A DNA stretch of 64,000 nucleotides from Geomonas agri (GCF_020179605.1 NZ_JAINZO010000002.1:1364001-1428000), one strand, 5' to 3'. Counted from the stretch's first letter, positions 18,008 to 28,693 are shown. Made by a program: numbers and translations. The notes: generated from the letters alone by a model not told the origin.

Positions 18008-18883
18008 CTAGCCGCGGGCCTTGGGGTGGGCTTTGTCGTAGACCTCCATCAGCTTGTCGATGCTGACGTGGGTGTACTTCTGGGTAGTGGAGAGCGAGGC
18101 GTGCCCCAGAAGCTCCTGGATTGCCCTCAAGTCGGCGCCCCCTTCCAACAGGTGGGTGGCAAAGGTGTGGCGCAACGTGTGCGGGGAAACCTTGCGCATG
18201 GCGGCGATGAGCAGCATGTGGTTGTCCACGATGCGCGTGACGCTGCGCCGGTTGATCCTTTTGCCTCGGCTGTTCAAGATGAGCGGCTCGGACGGCGCGG
18301 ACTCGCCGCGCTCGGCGAGGTAGGCGGCGAGGGCCTGCCGGGCGAAGGAGCCCACCGGCACGATGCGCTCCTTGCCCCCCTTGCCCATGACCCGCGCCAC
18401 CCCGTCGGTGAGATCGAGGTCCCCCACGTTCATCCCCGTCAACTCGCTCACCCTGATGCCGCAGGAATAGAGCGTTTCCAGTACCGCCCGGTCCCGAAGC
18501 GGCAGGCTCGACCCGGCCGGCGCCTGCACCAGCGCGCTCACTTGGTCGATGTTCAGGTGGAAGGGGAGGCGCTTCTCTTTCTTGGGCGTGCTGACCAACT
18601 CGGCGGGGTTTTTCTCCAGGCGTCCTTCCCGGAGCAGGAAGCGAAACAGTGCCCGGATCGCCGAGAGCTTGCGGCCGATGGAACTCTTGGCGTGTCCCTT
18701 GTGCAACTGCGCCAGGTGCTGCCTGATGGCCAGGTGATCGACGGCCTCAGGGCGTGGCTCACTGCGCCCTTCCAGGAAGGAGGCGAATTGCTCCAGGTCG
18801 CTTTTGTAGGCGGCGAGCGTGTGGGGGGAGACGTTGCGCTCGGTCTCCAGGTAAGCGCAGAATTGCTCGATGGCGCGTTTCAT
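18008..18883 (-). CDS. xerC: Tyrosine recombinase XerC/XerD-type
   Basis: A 291-residue tyrosine recombinase. A SAM-like N-terminal core-binding domain (1-90) precedes the catalytic domain, in which all active residues can be seen: Arg in SCGIRVSEL, Lys in [10 protein letters not shown], His-x-x-Arg in HTLRHTF, His in LGHASL and the nucleophile Tyr in QKYTHVS. Its length and lack of extra domains match chromosome-dimer-resolving XerC/D rather than phage integrases. No mobile-element genes surround it. It diverges from the DUF362 gene with only 61 bases between, so promoters probably overlap. XerC versus XerD cannot be settled from sequence alone. Confidence 0.85.
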   Translation of the reverse strand: MKRAIEQFCAYLETERNVSPHTLAAYKSDLEQFASFLEGRSEPRPEAVDHLAIRQHLAQLHKGHAKSSIGRKLSAIRALFRFLLREGRLEKNPAELVSTPKKEKRLPFHLNIDQVSALVQAPAGSSLPLRDRAVLETLYSCGIRVSELTGMNVGDLDLTDGVARVMGKGGKERIVPVGSFARQALAAYLAERGESAPSEPLILNSRGKRINRRSVTRIVDNHMLLIAAMRKVSPHTLRHTFATHLLEGGADLRAIQELLGHASLSTTQKYTHVSIDKLMEVYDKAHPKARG

Positions 18884-18944
18884 GGTATGTGAATCTACCT
18901 CAGGGCGATGCCCCTTTACAACAGCTTTTGAAGCGGAGGATGTG

Positions 18945-20081
18945 ATGTACCAGGTAGCGCTGGAGCGGGTTTCGGATTACGGGCGCGAACAGATGAGGGA
19001 AGGGGTGGCCCGGCTCCTGGAACCGTTGGGCGGGATGGAGCGCTACGTCAAGCCGGGCGAACGGGTGCTGATCAAACCCAATCTCCTTTCGGCGAAGCCA
19101 CCCGAGGCGGCGGTGACGACACATCCGGAGCTGCTGCGCGCGGTGATCCTGGAGGTGCGCCGAGTCGGTGGGGTGCCGCTGGTAGGGGACTCGCCGGGGG
19201 TGGGGAGCGGCCGTCGAGTCGCCGAGCGTTCGGGCATGATGGCTGTCGTCGAGGAGACCGGGGCCGAGTTCGTTCCCTTCACCGCATCGATTCCTGTCGC
19301 CGGTGCGGGCACCTTCAAAGAGTTCCAGCTGGCGCGCCCGTACCTCGAGGCGGACCGGCTGATCAATCTCCCCAAGTTGAAAACCCACGAAATGATGACC
19401 ATGACTTGTTGTGTGAAGAACCTGTTCGGGGCCGTGGTGGGGACCGCCAAGGCGGCTTGGCATCTCAAGGCCGGGGCCGACAAGGAACTCTTTGCCAACA
19501 TGCTCATCGAACTGTACCGGCTGCGCGAACCGGACCTTAACATCGTCGACGCCGTCGTGGCCATGGAAGGTGACGGTCCCGGTAGCGGCGACCCCTGCCA
19601 GGTCGGCGTGCTCTTGGCCGGAGACAACGCGGTCGCCGTGGACCAGGTCGCCGCAAGGGTGGCAGGCATCCCGCGGCAACTGCTCTACCTGGAAAACGCC
19701 GCCCGGCGCATGGGGCTCCCCGGCTCCAACCCCGAGGAGGTCGCGGTGCTGGGGCCGGACCCCGACCAGGTGCTGGAGCGCCCGCTGCGGCTCCCCCATC
19801 TTTCCGACGTCCAGTTCGGGCTCCCGGGCTTCTTGAAGAACCGGCTCCGAAACCAGTTCACCTCTCGCCCCGAGGTCGCGCTGGACAAATGCGAGCTCTG
19901 CAGCGTTTGCGTCAAGGCGTGTCCACCGGCTGCAATACGGGTTAAGGGGGGGAGGCTCCGCTTCGACTACCAGCGCTGCATCCGCTGCTTCTGCTGCCGT
20001 GAACTCTGTCCGCACGCGGCGCTGACTCTCAAGGACGGCTGGCTGCTTTGGCTGATGAAGAAAACCGGCCGCTCTTTGTAG
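18945..20081 (+). CDS. DUF362 protein with two C-terminal [4Fe-4S] clusters
   Basis: A 378-residue protein. The DUF362 domain spans about 30-250 ([21 protein letters not shown] near its start; [23 protein letters not shown] in the middle). A ferredoxin module at the end carries two full CxxCxxCxxxC motifs (C316, C319, C322, C326 and C345, C348, C351, C355). The family is found mostly in anaerobes and has no firmly established function; iron-sulfur electron transfer is inferred. AGCGGAGGATG lies ahead of ATG 18945; upstream in-frame ATGs lie within the divergent xerC start. The next gene is the small orphan ORF. Confidence 0.88.
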   Translation: MYQVALERVSDYGREQMREGVARLLEPLGGMERYVKPGERVLIKPNLLSAKPPEAAVTTHPELLRAVILEVRRVGGVPLVGDSPGVGSGRRVAERSGMMAVVEETGAEFVPFTASIPVAGAGTFKEFQLARPYLEADRLINLPKLKTHEMMTMTCCVKNLFGAVVGTAKAAWHLKAGADKELFANMLIELYRLREPDLNIVDAVVAMEGDGPGSGDPCQVGVLLAGDNAVAVDQVAARVAGIPRQLLYLENAARRMGLPGSNPEEVAVLGPDPDQVLERPLRLPHLSDVQFGLPGFLKNRLRNQFTSRPEVALDKCELCSVCVKACPPAAIRVKGGRLRFDYQRCIRCFCCRELCPHAALTLKDGWLLWLMKKTGRSL

Positions 20082-20093
20082 CTGTGGGGTCGG

Positions 20094-20122
20094 TTGACAA
20101 TGGCAGGGGGGGCAATTATATT
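20094..20122 (+). promoter_or_regulatory. Near-consensus promoter of the 24-codon gene
   Basis: A perfect TTGACA (20094-20099), a 17-bp spacer and TATATT (20117-20122). It lies 13 bases after the DUF362 stop codon. Confidence 0.75.
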
Positions 20123-20189
20123 TTCACCCATCCTCCGGGAACCACACAGCGAGGGATGCAAATCCAACCAGGGAAAAGGAGATCGCACC

Positions 20190-20264
20190 ATGTGGACTAA
20201 CTTCTTTATGATCCGTCCGGTAACCCACTGCAAGGAAGGTTGCCCTAGTTGGCCCGTCGCCTGA
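20190..20264 (+). CDS. Orphan 24-residue peptide gene
   Basis: ATG at 20190 and TGA at 20262. AAAGGAG sits 8 bases before the start, a very good ribosome site. The peptide begins MWTNFFMIRP and ends GCPSWPVA. It has two Cys (HCKEGC) and two Trp and no obvious signal peptide. It has its own near-consensus promoter and a strong terminator, so the transcript would be about 190 bases with this as the only credible frame. A 9-bp hairpin begins within the final codons and includes the stop codon. I do not recognise it. Possibilities include a small membrane-active or regulatory peptide, a modified-peptide precursor (no modification enzyme is seen nearby) or an attenuator leader. A structured sRNA that happens to hold a frame is the main alternative. 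Confidence 0.55.
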   Translation: MWTNFFMIRPVTHCKEGCPSWPVA

Positions 20265-20275
20265 CCGTGGCGGGC
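20252..20275 (+). other. Hairpin over the stop codon of the 24-codon gene
   Basis: GCCCGTCGC pairs with GTGGCGGGC (two G.U pairs) around a 6-base loop holding the TGA stop. Confidence 0.5.
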
Positions 20276-20288
20276 TCTCCATGAAAAA

Positions 20289-20317
20289 AGCCCCCCGTTG
20301 ACCACGGGGGGCTTTTT
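20289..20317 (+). terminator. Rho-independent terminator of the small transcript
   Basis: A perfect 10-bp stem AGCCCCCCGT/ACGGGGGGCT with loop TGACC and a T tail. Confidence 0.95.
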
Positions 20318-20447
20318 CGTTTTAACCACGGAAATCTTGGTCAGCTAAAGTTCGCCCCCGCATCGCCCGATGCGCCCGGTAGGGACGTGGGGCAGCCCCG
20401 CAACAGCTCTCGCCCCTGCGTCTACATTTCTTCAAAACCCGTTTGAA

Positions 20448-20476
20448 TTGACAACTGTGCTAAATTCCGCTATTCT
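20448..20476 (+). promoter_or_regulatory. Promoter of the lytic transglycosylase gene
   Basis: TTGACA (20448-20453), a 17-bp spacer and TATTCT (20471-20476). The leader is about 40 bases. Confidence 0.7.
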
Positions 20477-20521
20477 GCGCACCTGTGCGTACGCGTGCCG
20501 TCACCCCAAAATAGGTATTGA

Positions 20522-22021
20522 ATGCTTAAAGTTACCCTCGTCATACTTGCTCTTCTGACTCCCTGCTTCGCCCTTGCCGCGCCCGGAGACCCTACCCTGG
20601 ATTTCGGACGCAAGGAGCATCAGACCCAGCAACTCGCCTCGGCTGACCTCGCCCTTTCCAAGGGCCTCGGCCTTACCTCCGCCGATTTTCCCGGCAACGA
20701 AGACCTTGCCGCTGCCGACCCCGATGACTTCGAACTGAAACTGCCGGAGATGGATCTGCCGGATTCCGACATCCCCCTTACCTTCAACTCCAAGGTCGAA
20801 TACTTCACCCGCTACTTCCAGGGCTCCGGCCGCGGCTTTTTCGCCAAGTGGCTCTCCAGGAGCGAGCGCTACATCCCGATGATGAAGACGGTGCTCAAGA
20901 AGGAAGGACTCCCCGAGGACTTGGTCTACCTGGCCATGATCGAGAGCGGGTTCATCCCCCATGCCGTTTCCGTGGCGAGCGCCGTCGGCCCCTGGCAGTT
21001 CATGCCGGCGACCGGCAAGCGCTACGCACTCAGGATCAACCCCTGGATCGACGAGCGGCGCGATCCGCTCAAAGCCACCGTCGCTGCCGCGCTCTATCTT
21101 AAGGAACTCTACGCGCTGTTCAACAACGACTGGTACCTGGCCGCGGCGGGGTACAACGCCGGTGAGAACAAGATCCTGCGCGCCATCAACATGTACAACA
21201 CCCGCGACTTCTGGGAGATCTCCAAGGGGAGCTACCTGGCCCGCGAGACCAAGGACTACGTCCCCAAGCTGCTTGCCGCCGCCATCATCGCCAAGGAACC
21301 CGCCAAGTTCGGCTTCGCCGACGTCGCCTACCTCCCGCCGATCGAGTTCGACCAGGTGCCGATCCCGTCCCGCACCGACCTGGACGTGATGGCCAAGGCC
21401 TGCGGCGTTCCCCTGCAGAACATCAAGGAGCTGAACCCGGAACTGCGCCGCGCCACCACGCCGCCGGACTACCCGGGATACCAACTCAAGGTCCCCAAGG
21501 GCGCCGGTGCCACCTGTCTCACCGAGTACGCCAAGATCCCCGAGTCGGAGCGCTACGTCGAACGGGTCAGGAACGTGCAGTACCGGGCCAAGAAGCGCGA
21601 CACCCTGGCCTCCATCGCCCGGCGCTTCAACACCAGCCAGCAGACCATCGCCGAATTGAACAACCTGGGCAAGAAGAAGGTGAAGCTTGCCGGTCGTGTC
21701 CTGACCATCCCGGTACAGGTAGCTTCGGCGCGTGCCGAAACGCACCCGGTGGCAGCTGAAGCGAAGGTGGAAGCCAAGGCCGAGGCGAAGGTCGAGACCC
21801 CGACCCACGTGGCCAAGGCCGAGGCGGAGCCCAAGGAGTTACACAAGTACTACACCGTCAAAAAGGGCGATACCCTCGCCTCGCTCGCCAAGAGGTTCAA
21901 CGTAACGGCGAGGCTTCTCTCCGCATGGAACAACCTGAAGACCCGGGTGGCCCTGAAGCCCGGCAAGCGCATCATCGTCGCAAAGTACCAGGAGAAGAAA
22001 GGCACCAAGGACGAAGGCTAG
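20522..22021 (+). CDS. Membrane-bound lytic murein transglycosylase D-like protein with LysM repeats
   Basis: A 499-residue exported peptidoglycan enzyme. A signal peptide (1-20, ending ALAA) is followed by an SLT domain with catalytic E141 in MIESGF and the family sequence VGPWQFMPATG. Two LysM peptidoglycan-binding repeats sit near 340-385 and 440-485 (VKKGDTLASLAKRFNV), separated by an Ala/Lys/Glu-rich linker. It should cleave glycan strands with formation of 1,6-anhydro ends. No lipobox Cys follows the signal sequence, so it is probably periplasmic rather than lipid-anchored as in E. coli MltD. Confidence 0.9.
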   Translation: MLKVTLVILALLTPCFALAAPGDPTLDFGRKEHQTQQLASADLALSKGLGLTSADFPGNEDLAAADPDDFELKLPEMDLPDSDIPLTFNSKVEYFTRYFQGSGRGFFAKWLSRSERYIPMMKTVLKKEGLPEDLVYLAMIESGFIPHAVSVASAVGPWQFMPATGKRYALRINPWIDERRDPLKATVAAALYLKELYALFNNDWYLAAAGYNAGENKILRAINMYNTRDFWEISKGSYLARETKDYVPKLLAAAIIAKEPAKFGFADVAYLPPIEFDQVPIPSRTDLDVMAKACGVPLQNIKELNPELRRATTPPDYPGYQLKVPKGAGATCLTEYAKIPESERYVERVRNVQYRAKKRDTLASIARRFNTSQQTIAELNNLGKKKVKLAGRVLTIPVQVASARAETHPVAAEAKVEAKAEAKVETPTHVAKAEAEPKELHKYYTVKKGDTLASLAKRFNVTARLLSAWNNLKTRVALKPGKRIIVAKYQEKKGTKDEG

Positions 22022-22105
22022 CCCCGTCAATCGCTCCGCCTCTTTACAGCATCAGCGTATCGACACAAATCACGTGACCCGCACCACGAAAGGATAAATC
22101 AACCG

Positions 22106-22834
22106 ATGTACAACCTTCTCATTTCCGCAGGCGCAGCAATCGCAGTTTTCCTCGTCGTCATTCTCGCCGCCGGTACCTCGTACTGGTGGGCGGCGCTCCT
22201 GGGCGCCATGATCGTCTTCATGGCGAGCTTTTTGATCATCTCCCGCATCATCACCAAGAAGCTCGAAGCCATCATGGAACCGGCCATGAAGGATATCCAG
22301 GCCCAGCGCTTCGAGAAGGGGATCCGCGACCTGAAGGCGGCGCTGCCTTACGGCAAGTGGCAGATCTACGTGGAGAGCCAGATCAACTCCGCCATCGGCA
22401 TGGTCTACTTCGTGCGGCGCGAGTTCGCCACCGCGTTCCCGTACCTGGAGAAGGGCTTCTTCAAGAACTGGGTCACCATGGGGATGCTCGGTGTCACCTA
22501 CATGAAGAAGAACAAGCACGACAAGATGAAGGAAACCTTCGACAAGGCGCTCATGGCGAGCCCGAAAGAGTCGCTCCTATACGCCCTCTACGGCTACTGC
22601 CTCAACGAGATCGGCGAGAACGTCAAGGCCTGCGAGATCGTGGCCAAGGGCGTAGCGAAGCTCCCCGGGGATGAGAACCTGAAGCAGAACCTCGAGCTTT
22701 TGCGCGAAGGGAAGAAGATGAAGATGAAGGGGTACGGAGAGATGTGGCTGCAGTTCCACCTGGAAAGCATGGCGACCATCCAGAAGCAGCAGATGGCGGC
22801 CATGGGCGGAAAGCGCCGAATTATCAGAAAATAG
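22106..22834 (+). CDS. Conserved membrane-anchored protein with TPR-like C-terminal region
   Basis: A 242-residue protein with two closely spaced N-terminal membrane helices (about 3-23 and 28-48). A soluble part follows, with helix pairs reminiscent of tetratricopeptide repeats ([55 protein letters not shown]). The C-terminus is Lys/Arg- and Met-rich. Function is unknown; a scaffold role in the envelope is a guess. AAAGGA lies ahead of ATG 22106. It follows the lytic transglycosylase after 84 bases and may be cotranscribed with it. Confidence 0.75.
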   Translation: MYNLLISAGAAIAVFLVVILAAGTSYWWAALLGAMIVFMASFLIISRIITKKLEAIMEPAMKDIQAQRFEKGIRDLKAALPYGKWQIYVESQINSAIGMVYFVRREFATAFPYLEKGFFKNWVTMGMLGVTYMKKNKHDKMKETFDKALMASPKESLLYALYGYCLNEIGENVKACEIVAKGVAKLPGDENLKQNLELLREGKKMKMKGYGEMWLQFHLESMATIQKQQMAAMGGKRRIIRK

Positions 22835-22876
22835 CTTGTAAAGATATCTCAAAAATGCCATATTGGGCTGTTTTTT

Positions 22877-22905
22877 AAGACGGGCTTCTCTGCTCGTCTT
22901 TTTAT
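22877..22905 (+). terminator. Terminator hairpin before typA
   Basis: AAGACGGGC pairs with GCTCGTCTT (one G.U) and is followed by TTTTTA. It could end the upstream unit or act as an attenuator in the typA leader. Confidence 0.65.
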
Positions 22906-22937
22906 TTGAGCCGAGCCAAGAAAAGGAGCAGTAAAGC

Positions 22938-24743
<1,806 letters not shown>

Positions 24744-24750
24744 TACCATC

Positions 24751-24791
24751 AGCCCCCGCAGCCGTGACATCGTCGGCTGCGGGGGCTTTTT
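24751..24791 (+). terminator. Rho-independent terminator after typA
   Basis: A 14-bp stem AGCCCCCGCAGCCG/CGGCTGCGGGGGCT with T tail. Confidence 0.95.
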
Positions 24792-24821
24792 ATGAACTCA
24801 CCGCATCTCAAGGAGGCATCC

Positions 24822-25610
24822 ATGCACTCTCGAACCCTGCGTTTCCTGGGCCTTTGCTCCCTGCTAACCCTCCTGGGCGCCTGCGCTTCGGCCCCTGCCC
24901 CGGTGAAGAGCGCCGAGACATACTTCAAGGAAGGTGAGGCCGCCTACGCTTCCAAGCACTACGAGGATGCCATCGCCCAGTTCAAGAAGGTGAAAGAAAG
25001 CTACAGCAACCTGGAGTTGAGCGCGCAGGCCGAGTTGAAGATAGCTGATGCCCACTTCGACAACGGCGCCTTCATCGAGGCGGCCGCCGCCTACGAGGAT
25101 TTCCGCAAGCTCCACCCCACCAACGAAAAGGCGCCCTACGCGCTGTACCGCCTGGGGCTGGCCAATTACAACCAGATCACCGGCATCGATACCGACCAGA
25201 CCGCAGTGAAGAACGCGGTGCACTACCTGGAGATGTTCTTGGCCCAGTACCCCGGCTCGGAGTACGCGGCCGACGCCAAGGCCAAGCTGGCCGACTGCCG
25301 CGACAAGCAGCTCGCCTATGAGAATTACGTCGGCCACTTCTACCTGCGCACCAAGAAATACCCCTCGGCGATCAAGCGCCTGAACGAGGCGCTGCAGCGC
25401 TTCCCCGGACAGCCTAGGCTGGCCGACACCCTGTTCTACCTCGAGCAGGCCTATCGTAAGTCGGGCGATACCGCCCATGCTGAGGAAGTGCAGAAGAGGC
25501 TCGATGCAGAATATCCGGTGCAGGTGCGTCGTGCGCGGGGGGAGGAATCGAGGCCATCCGTGGGTAAGGACGAGCTTCCCATGATCATCTTTAAGGACGC
25601 CGATAAATAA
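24822..25610 (+). CDS. bamD: Outer-membrane protein assembly factor BamD (lipoprotein)
   Basis: A 262-residue outer-membrane lipoprotein. The signal peptide ends in the lipobox LLGAC with lipidated C21. Five TPR-type repeats follow (AETYFKEGEAAYASKHYEDAIAQF first). BamD binds BamA and helps insert beta-barrel proteins in the outer membrane. ATG 24822 has AAGGAGG; an in-frame ATG at 24792 is rejected because it would spoil the signal peptide and lies on the terminator tail. Confidence 0.92.
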   Translation: MHSRTLRFLGLCSLLTLLGACASAPAPVKSAETYFKEGEAAYASKHYEDAIAQFKKVKESYSNLELSAQAELKIADAHFDNGAFIEAAAAYEDFRKLHPTNEKAPYALYRLGLANYNQITGIDTDQTAVKNAVHYLEMFLAQYPGSEYAADAKAKLADCRDKQLAYENYVGHFYLRTKKYPSAIKRLNEALQRFPGQPRLADTLFYLEQAYRKSGDTAHAEEVQKRLDAEYPVQVRRARGEESRPSVGKDELPMIIFKDADK

Positions 25611-25611
25611 A

Positions 25612-25647
25612 AAAGGCGCGCGCCCCGATGTCGGGACGCGCGCCTTT
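25612..25647. terminator. Bidirectional terminator between bamD and the GGDEF gene
   Basis: A perfect 17-bp stem (AAAGGCGCGCGCCCCGA and its complement) with a two-base loop. A and T tracts on the two sides suit both convergent genes. Confidence 0.9.
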
Positions 25648-25664
25648 ACTGCTGTCCGCCGGCT

Positions 25665-26954
25665 CTAGGCCACCAACTGGTGCTGTCTGCTGCCGGCGTT
25701 GCTGTTTTTGCGCCCTTTCTTTTGGCGGTACATGCGCTGGTCCGCCAGGCGCCAAGAGGCCATCAGCTCCTCACCGTCGTGGGCGGTGGCGGCCCCAATG
25801 GAGAGGCTCAAGTGGAGTGCGGGGTGCTCGTGATTGCTCTGTGCCAGCTGGGCCTGGAGCCGCTCCATCGCCTCGTGCAGGGTGGACTCGTCGGTGTTGG
25901 GCAGGAGGGCGGCAAACTCGTCACCGCCCACGCGCGCAACCACGTCCTCGCGCCGGAAGGCGTTTTTGAGCACTTCGGCCGCATGCCTGAGCAAGTCGTC
26001 GCCGGCTGCGTGCCCTTGCTGGTCGTTGACCTCCTTCAGCCGGTCCACGTCGACCATGACGATGCTGACCGGGAACTTGCGCCCCTTGCTGAGCCGCTCG
26101 AGCTCCTCGTCGAAGTAGGCCCGGTTGTAGATGCCGGTCAGGATGTCGTGGCTACTCAGGTAGCGCAGCTTCAACTCGGCCTGCTTGCGTTCTGAGATGT
26201 CCAGCAGCGCCCCCACCACCCCTCCGGAACTGCTCCCGGAGTTCTTGAAGGTGGCGCTGTAAAAGATCATGTCCCTGCGCTCGCCGTCGGCGCAGGTGAT
26301 GGTCCCCTCGAAGCTGCGCGGGCCGACCCCGTTCTCCGCCGTCTCCTCGCCGCGGTTGTAGAGGGCGGCCAGGTCCGGGGGGAGGATCTCGTAGATGCTC
26401 TTGTTGACATGGTCGCCGGGCTTGACGCCGATCTGCTCCTCGAAGGCCTTGTTGCAACCCAGGTAGAGGCCGTTGGGGTCGTTGTAGAAGATCGGGGTGG
26501 GCAGAGTATCGATGAGCACCTGGATGAATTCCAGCTTCTCCTTGAGCTCCTGTTCGTGGCGGCGGCTTTGCTGGCGCAGGGCGGCCTCGGCAATGGAACG
26601 CTGCACCGCCGGCACAAGCCTGGTCAGGTTCCCCTTGAGGACGAAATCGTCGGCCCCGGCACGAATGGCGGCCGCGGCGGCCTCCTCGCCGACCTTTCCC
26701 GATATCATCAGGAAGGGGATGTCACAGCCGTGTTCCTTGAGTATCTGCAGAGCTTTCAGTCCGCTGAAGCCGGGCATCACGTAGTCGCAGATGATGACGT
26801 CCCACGGGGACACAGCAAGTGCCTCGGTCAGGCCCTGAGCGCTATCCACCCGCTGGAAATGGACGTCGAATCCCCCCTGCTCAAGCTGGATCACGATCAG
26901 CTGGGCATCGTCAGGGGCATCCTCGACGATCAGGACTCTTAACAGTCTCTTCAT
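25665..26954 (-). CDS. Response regulator with PAS and GGDEF domains (diguanylate cyclase)
   Basis: A 429-residue cytoplasmic signalling protein. The receiver domain (1-125) has the phosphoacceptor D57 in CDYVMPG and the acidic pair E11-D12. A linking helix, a PAS/PAC segment (about 140-258) and a GGDEF domain with intact GGDEF (343-347) follow. The inhibitory site RRED (334-337) lies five residues upstream. It should synthesise cyclic di-GMP when phosphorylated. The partner kinase is not adjacent. The ribosome site GGAG is slightly far from ATG 26954. Confidence 0.93.
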   Translation of the reverse strand: MKRLLRVLIVEDAPDDAQLIVIQLEQGGFDVHFQRVDSAQGLTEALAVSPWDVIICDYVMPGFSGLKALQILKEHGCDIPFLMISGKVGEEAAAAAIRAGADDFVLKGNLTRLVPAVQRSIAEAALRQQSRRHEQELKEKLEFIQVLIDTLPTPIFYNDPNGLYLGCNKAFEEQIGVKPGDHVNKSIYEILPPDLAALYNRGEETAENGVGPRSFEGTITCADGERRDMIFYSATFKNSGSSSGGVVGALLDISERKQAELKLRYLSSHDILTGIYNRAYFDEELERLSKGRKFPVSIVMVDVDRLKEVNDQQGHAAGDDLLRHAAEVLKNAFRREDVVARVGGDEFAALLPNTDESTLHEAMERLQAQLAQSNHEHPALHLSLSIGAATAHDGEELMASWRLADQRMYRQKKGRKNSNAGSRQHQLVA

Positions 26955-27210
26955 GTGCTATTTTCTCCGATAAAACAGGGGGTTGTGGCACCGGACACCG
27001 GAACATTGTAATCCACGCCGACGCGAAGGCAAGCCGCGTGCCGGGGCGGGAAAAGGCCGCCGCGGCGGCAGCCCGGCCGCAAACGCAGGCCAGCGTCGCG
27101 TTCATGAAAACATGTATCGGCAGGTGGCTCCGGCAACTGAAGAAATTAATTTTTTATCATTATCTTCTAATCAGTGCAATGGGTGATCAATATTAATTTG
27201 TGCTTTGCCG

Positions 27211-27240
27211 TTGCGGTGCCGCAGCCGCAGCGTGTATAGT
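27211..27240 (+). promoter_or_regulatory. Weak candidate promoter of the RNA methyltransferase gene
   Basis: TTGCGG, an 18-bp spacer and TATAGT (27235-27240). Confidence 0.35.
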
Positions 27241-27284
27241 CCTCATGAAGGTGAGTGGCAAAGGCACGGCCCCCGCGAAGGGGG

Positions 27285-27327
27285 CGGCGCGGCACCTCTC
27301 ATGACAGGGTGCGCCGTCGGCTTTTTT
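27285..27327 (+). terminator. Attenuator-like hairpin in the methyltransferase leader
   Basis: CGGCGCGGCACC can pair with GGTGCGCCG (two-base bulge), followed by a six-T run directly before the ribosome site of the gene at 27339. This arrangement could terminate or attenuate transcription. Confidence 0.35.
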
Positions 27328-27338
27328 AAGGAGAGAGG

Positions 27339-28463
27339 ATGAAGCAGTTTTTTTTCGCGACCACCGCCAAAGGGGTGGAAGAGGCGCTGGCGGCCGAGTT
27401 GGTGCGGTTGGGCATTCCGGAGGTAAGCGCCGAGAGCGGCGGCGCCCGCTTTGGCGGGGGGATGGAGGCTGCCTATCGGGCCAACCTCTGGCTGCGCACG
27501 GCAAGCCGCGTGCTGATGACACTGGCCGAGTTCCCCTGTGAGAGCCCGGAACAGCTGTACAACGGTGTGCGGGGCATCTCCTGGGAGCGCTTCCTGACCC
27601 CGGCGCTCACCCTCGCGGTTGACTGCAACCTGAGGGACTCCGCGCTGACCCATTCCGGCTTCGTGGCGCTGAAGACCAAGGACGCCATCGTCGATGCGCT
27701 GCGCGACCACTACGGCAGCCGCCCCAGCGTGGACACCAAGGACCCGGACCTGCGCGTCAACGTGCGCCTGTTCAAGAACCGCTGCACCCTGAGCCTCGAC
27801 CTCTCCGGGGAACCGCTGGACCGGCGCGGCTATCGCCTGGACCGGCACGAGGCGCCGCTCAAGGAGAACCTGGCCGCGGCGCTGGTGGAATTCTCCGGTT
27901 GGGACGGCAGCACCCCGCTGGTCGACCCCATGTGCGGCACCGGGACCATTGCCATCGAGGCGGCGCTCAAGGCCCTGCGCATCCCGCCGGGGTTGAATCG
28001 CGGTTTCGGGTTCCAGCGCTGGCAGGGGTTCGACCGGGCGCTCTGGGACCGCATCACCGCCGAGGCGCGTGCGGGCATGCTGGACCGGCTCCCCGCGCCG
28101 GTGCAAGGGACCGATCTGTCACACTCCGCGGTGGGCATGGCGGCTCAAAACGCGAAGCGCGCCGGTGTTCTGGAGCACCTGGTGCTGGGCCGGCTCCCCA
28201 TGGCCGAGCTGACACCTCCTCCCGGGCCGGGGGTGCTGATCCTCAACCCTCCCTACGGCAAGAGGCTCGGCGAGCAGGAGGCGCTGCGCCCGCTCTACAA
28301 GGAGATCGGCGACACCCTGAAACAGCGCTGCAAGGGGTACACCGCCTACCTCTTCACCGGCAACCTGGAGCTGGCCAAGTCGGTTGGCCTGAAGGCCACC
28401 CGCAGGATAGTGCTCTACAACGGCCCCATCGAGTGCCGCCTGCTCAAGTACGAGATGTATTAG
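27339..28463 (+). CDS. THUMP-domain class I RNA methyltransferase (RlmL-like)
   Basis: A 374-residue protein. The N-terminal THUMP-type region (1-160) is followed by a Rossmann methyltransferase domain with the SAM loop VDPMCGTGTIAIEAA and the base-N-methylation motif NPPYG. It matches the N-terminal methyltransferase half of E. coli RlmL, which makes m2G2445 in 23S rRNA; the standalone form is common in bacteria. AAGGAGAGAGG precedes ATG 27339. A tRNA gene follows. Confidence 0.85.
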   Translation: MKQFFFATTAKGVEEALAAELVRLGIPEVSAESGGARFGGGMEAAYRANLWLRTASRVLMTLAEFPCESPEQLYNGVRGISWERFLTPALTLAVDCNLRDSALTHSGFVALKTKDAIVDALRDHYGSRPSVDTKDPDLRVNVRLFKNRCTLSLDLSGEPLDRRGYRLDRHEAPLKENLAAALVEFSGWDGSTPLVDPMCGTGTIAIEAALKALRIPPGLNRGFGFQRWQGFDRALWDRITAEARAGMLDRLPAPVQGTDLSHSAVGMAAQNAKRAGVLEHLVLGRLPMAELTPPPGPGVLILNPPYGKRLGEQEALRPLYKEIGDTLKQRCKGYTAYLFTGNLELAKSVGLKATRRIVLYNGPIECRLLKYEMY

Positions 28464-28470
28464 GAACCGC

Positions 28471-28495
28471 AGCTTCTGTCATTAAAATAGAAGCT
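28471..28495. other. Short inverted repeat after the methyltransferase gene
   Basis: AGCTTCT and AGAAGCT are separated by 11 bases, with no T run. It may be a weak terminator or a 3' stabiliser, and it abuts the -35 box of the tRNA promoter. Confidence 0.4.
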
Positions 28496-28523
28496 TGACA
28501 CGCTAATCCTTTTACTATATGTT
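28495..28523 (+). promoter_or_regulatory. Promoter of the CAU tRNA gene
   Basis: TTGACA (28495-28500), a 17-bp spacer and TATGTT (28518-28523), 16 bases before the tRNA. Confidence 0.7.
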
Positions 28524-28538
28524 TTAATTTCGCTTTTC

Positions 28539-28615
28539 GGGCCTATAGCTCAGTTGGTTAGAGCTACCGGCTCATAACCGGTCGGTCCCAGGTTCGAGTC
28601 CTGGTGGGCCCACCA
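28539..28615 (+). tRNA. tRNA with CAU anticodon, probably tRNA-Ile2 (lysidine type)
   Basis: The 77-base sequence folds into a complete cloverleaf: acceptor stem GGGCCTA/TGGGCCC, D arm GCTC/GAGC, anticodon stem ACCGG/CCGGT with loop CTCATAA, T arm CCAGG/CCTGG and an encoded CCA end. The anticodon CAT fits elongator Met or the minor Ile tRNA read after lysidine modification. The isoleucine-like acceptor stem (close to tRNA-Ile GAU) and the GGCTCATAACC arm favour Ile2. It is not an initiator, because the first pair is G-C. Confidence 0.95.
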
Positions 28616-28693
28616 CCTTACAAATTAGGATGATGTGGGGATGCCCTTAAAGCACCTGGTCAGACGAAAAAATACACTTTTTGTGGGGAGAGA

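Larger units (their letters stand above)
26955..27338. other. Divergent intergenic region without a gene
   Basis: 384 bases. The half next to the GGDEF gene shows nothing recognisable. The other half is AT-rich at 27130-27200 and then holds a weak promoter (27211-27240) and a leader hairpin (27285-27327) ahead of the methyltransferase gene. Confidence 0.5.

Noticed and set aside
18008..18883. xerC-type gene as the integrase of a genomic island
   Set aside because: Length and motifs fit housekeeping XerC/D, no att-like repeats or phage genes flank it, and the adjacent tandem repeat is not a duplicated tRNA end.
17906..18892. Plus-strand frame whose start encodes a repetitive Gly/Trp-rich peptide
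   Set aside because: The repetitive part is the 13-bp DNA array and the rest is antisense to xerC; no ribosome site.
20262..20330. Possible selenocysteine read-through of the TGA ending the 24-codon gene
   Set aside because: The extended frame would run through the terminator stem, and the hairpin at the stop overlaps rather than follows the TGA.
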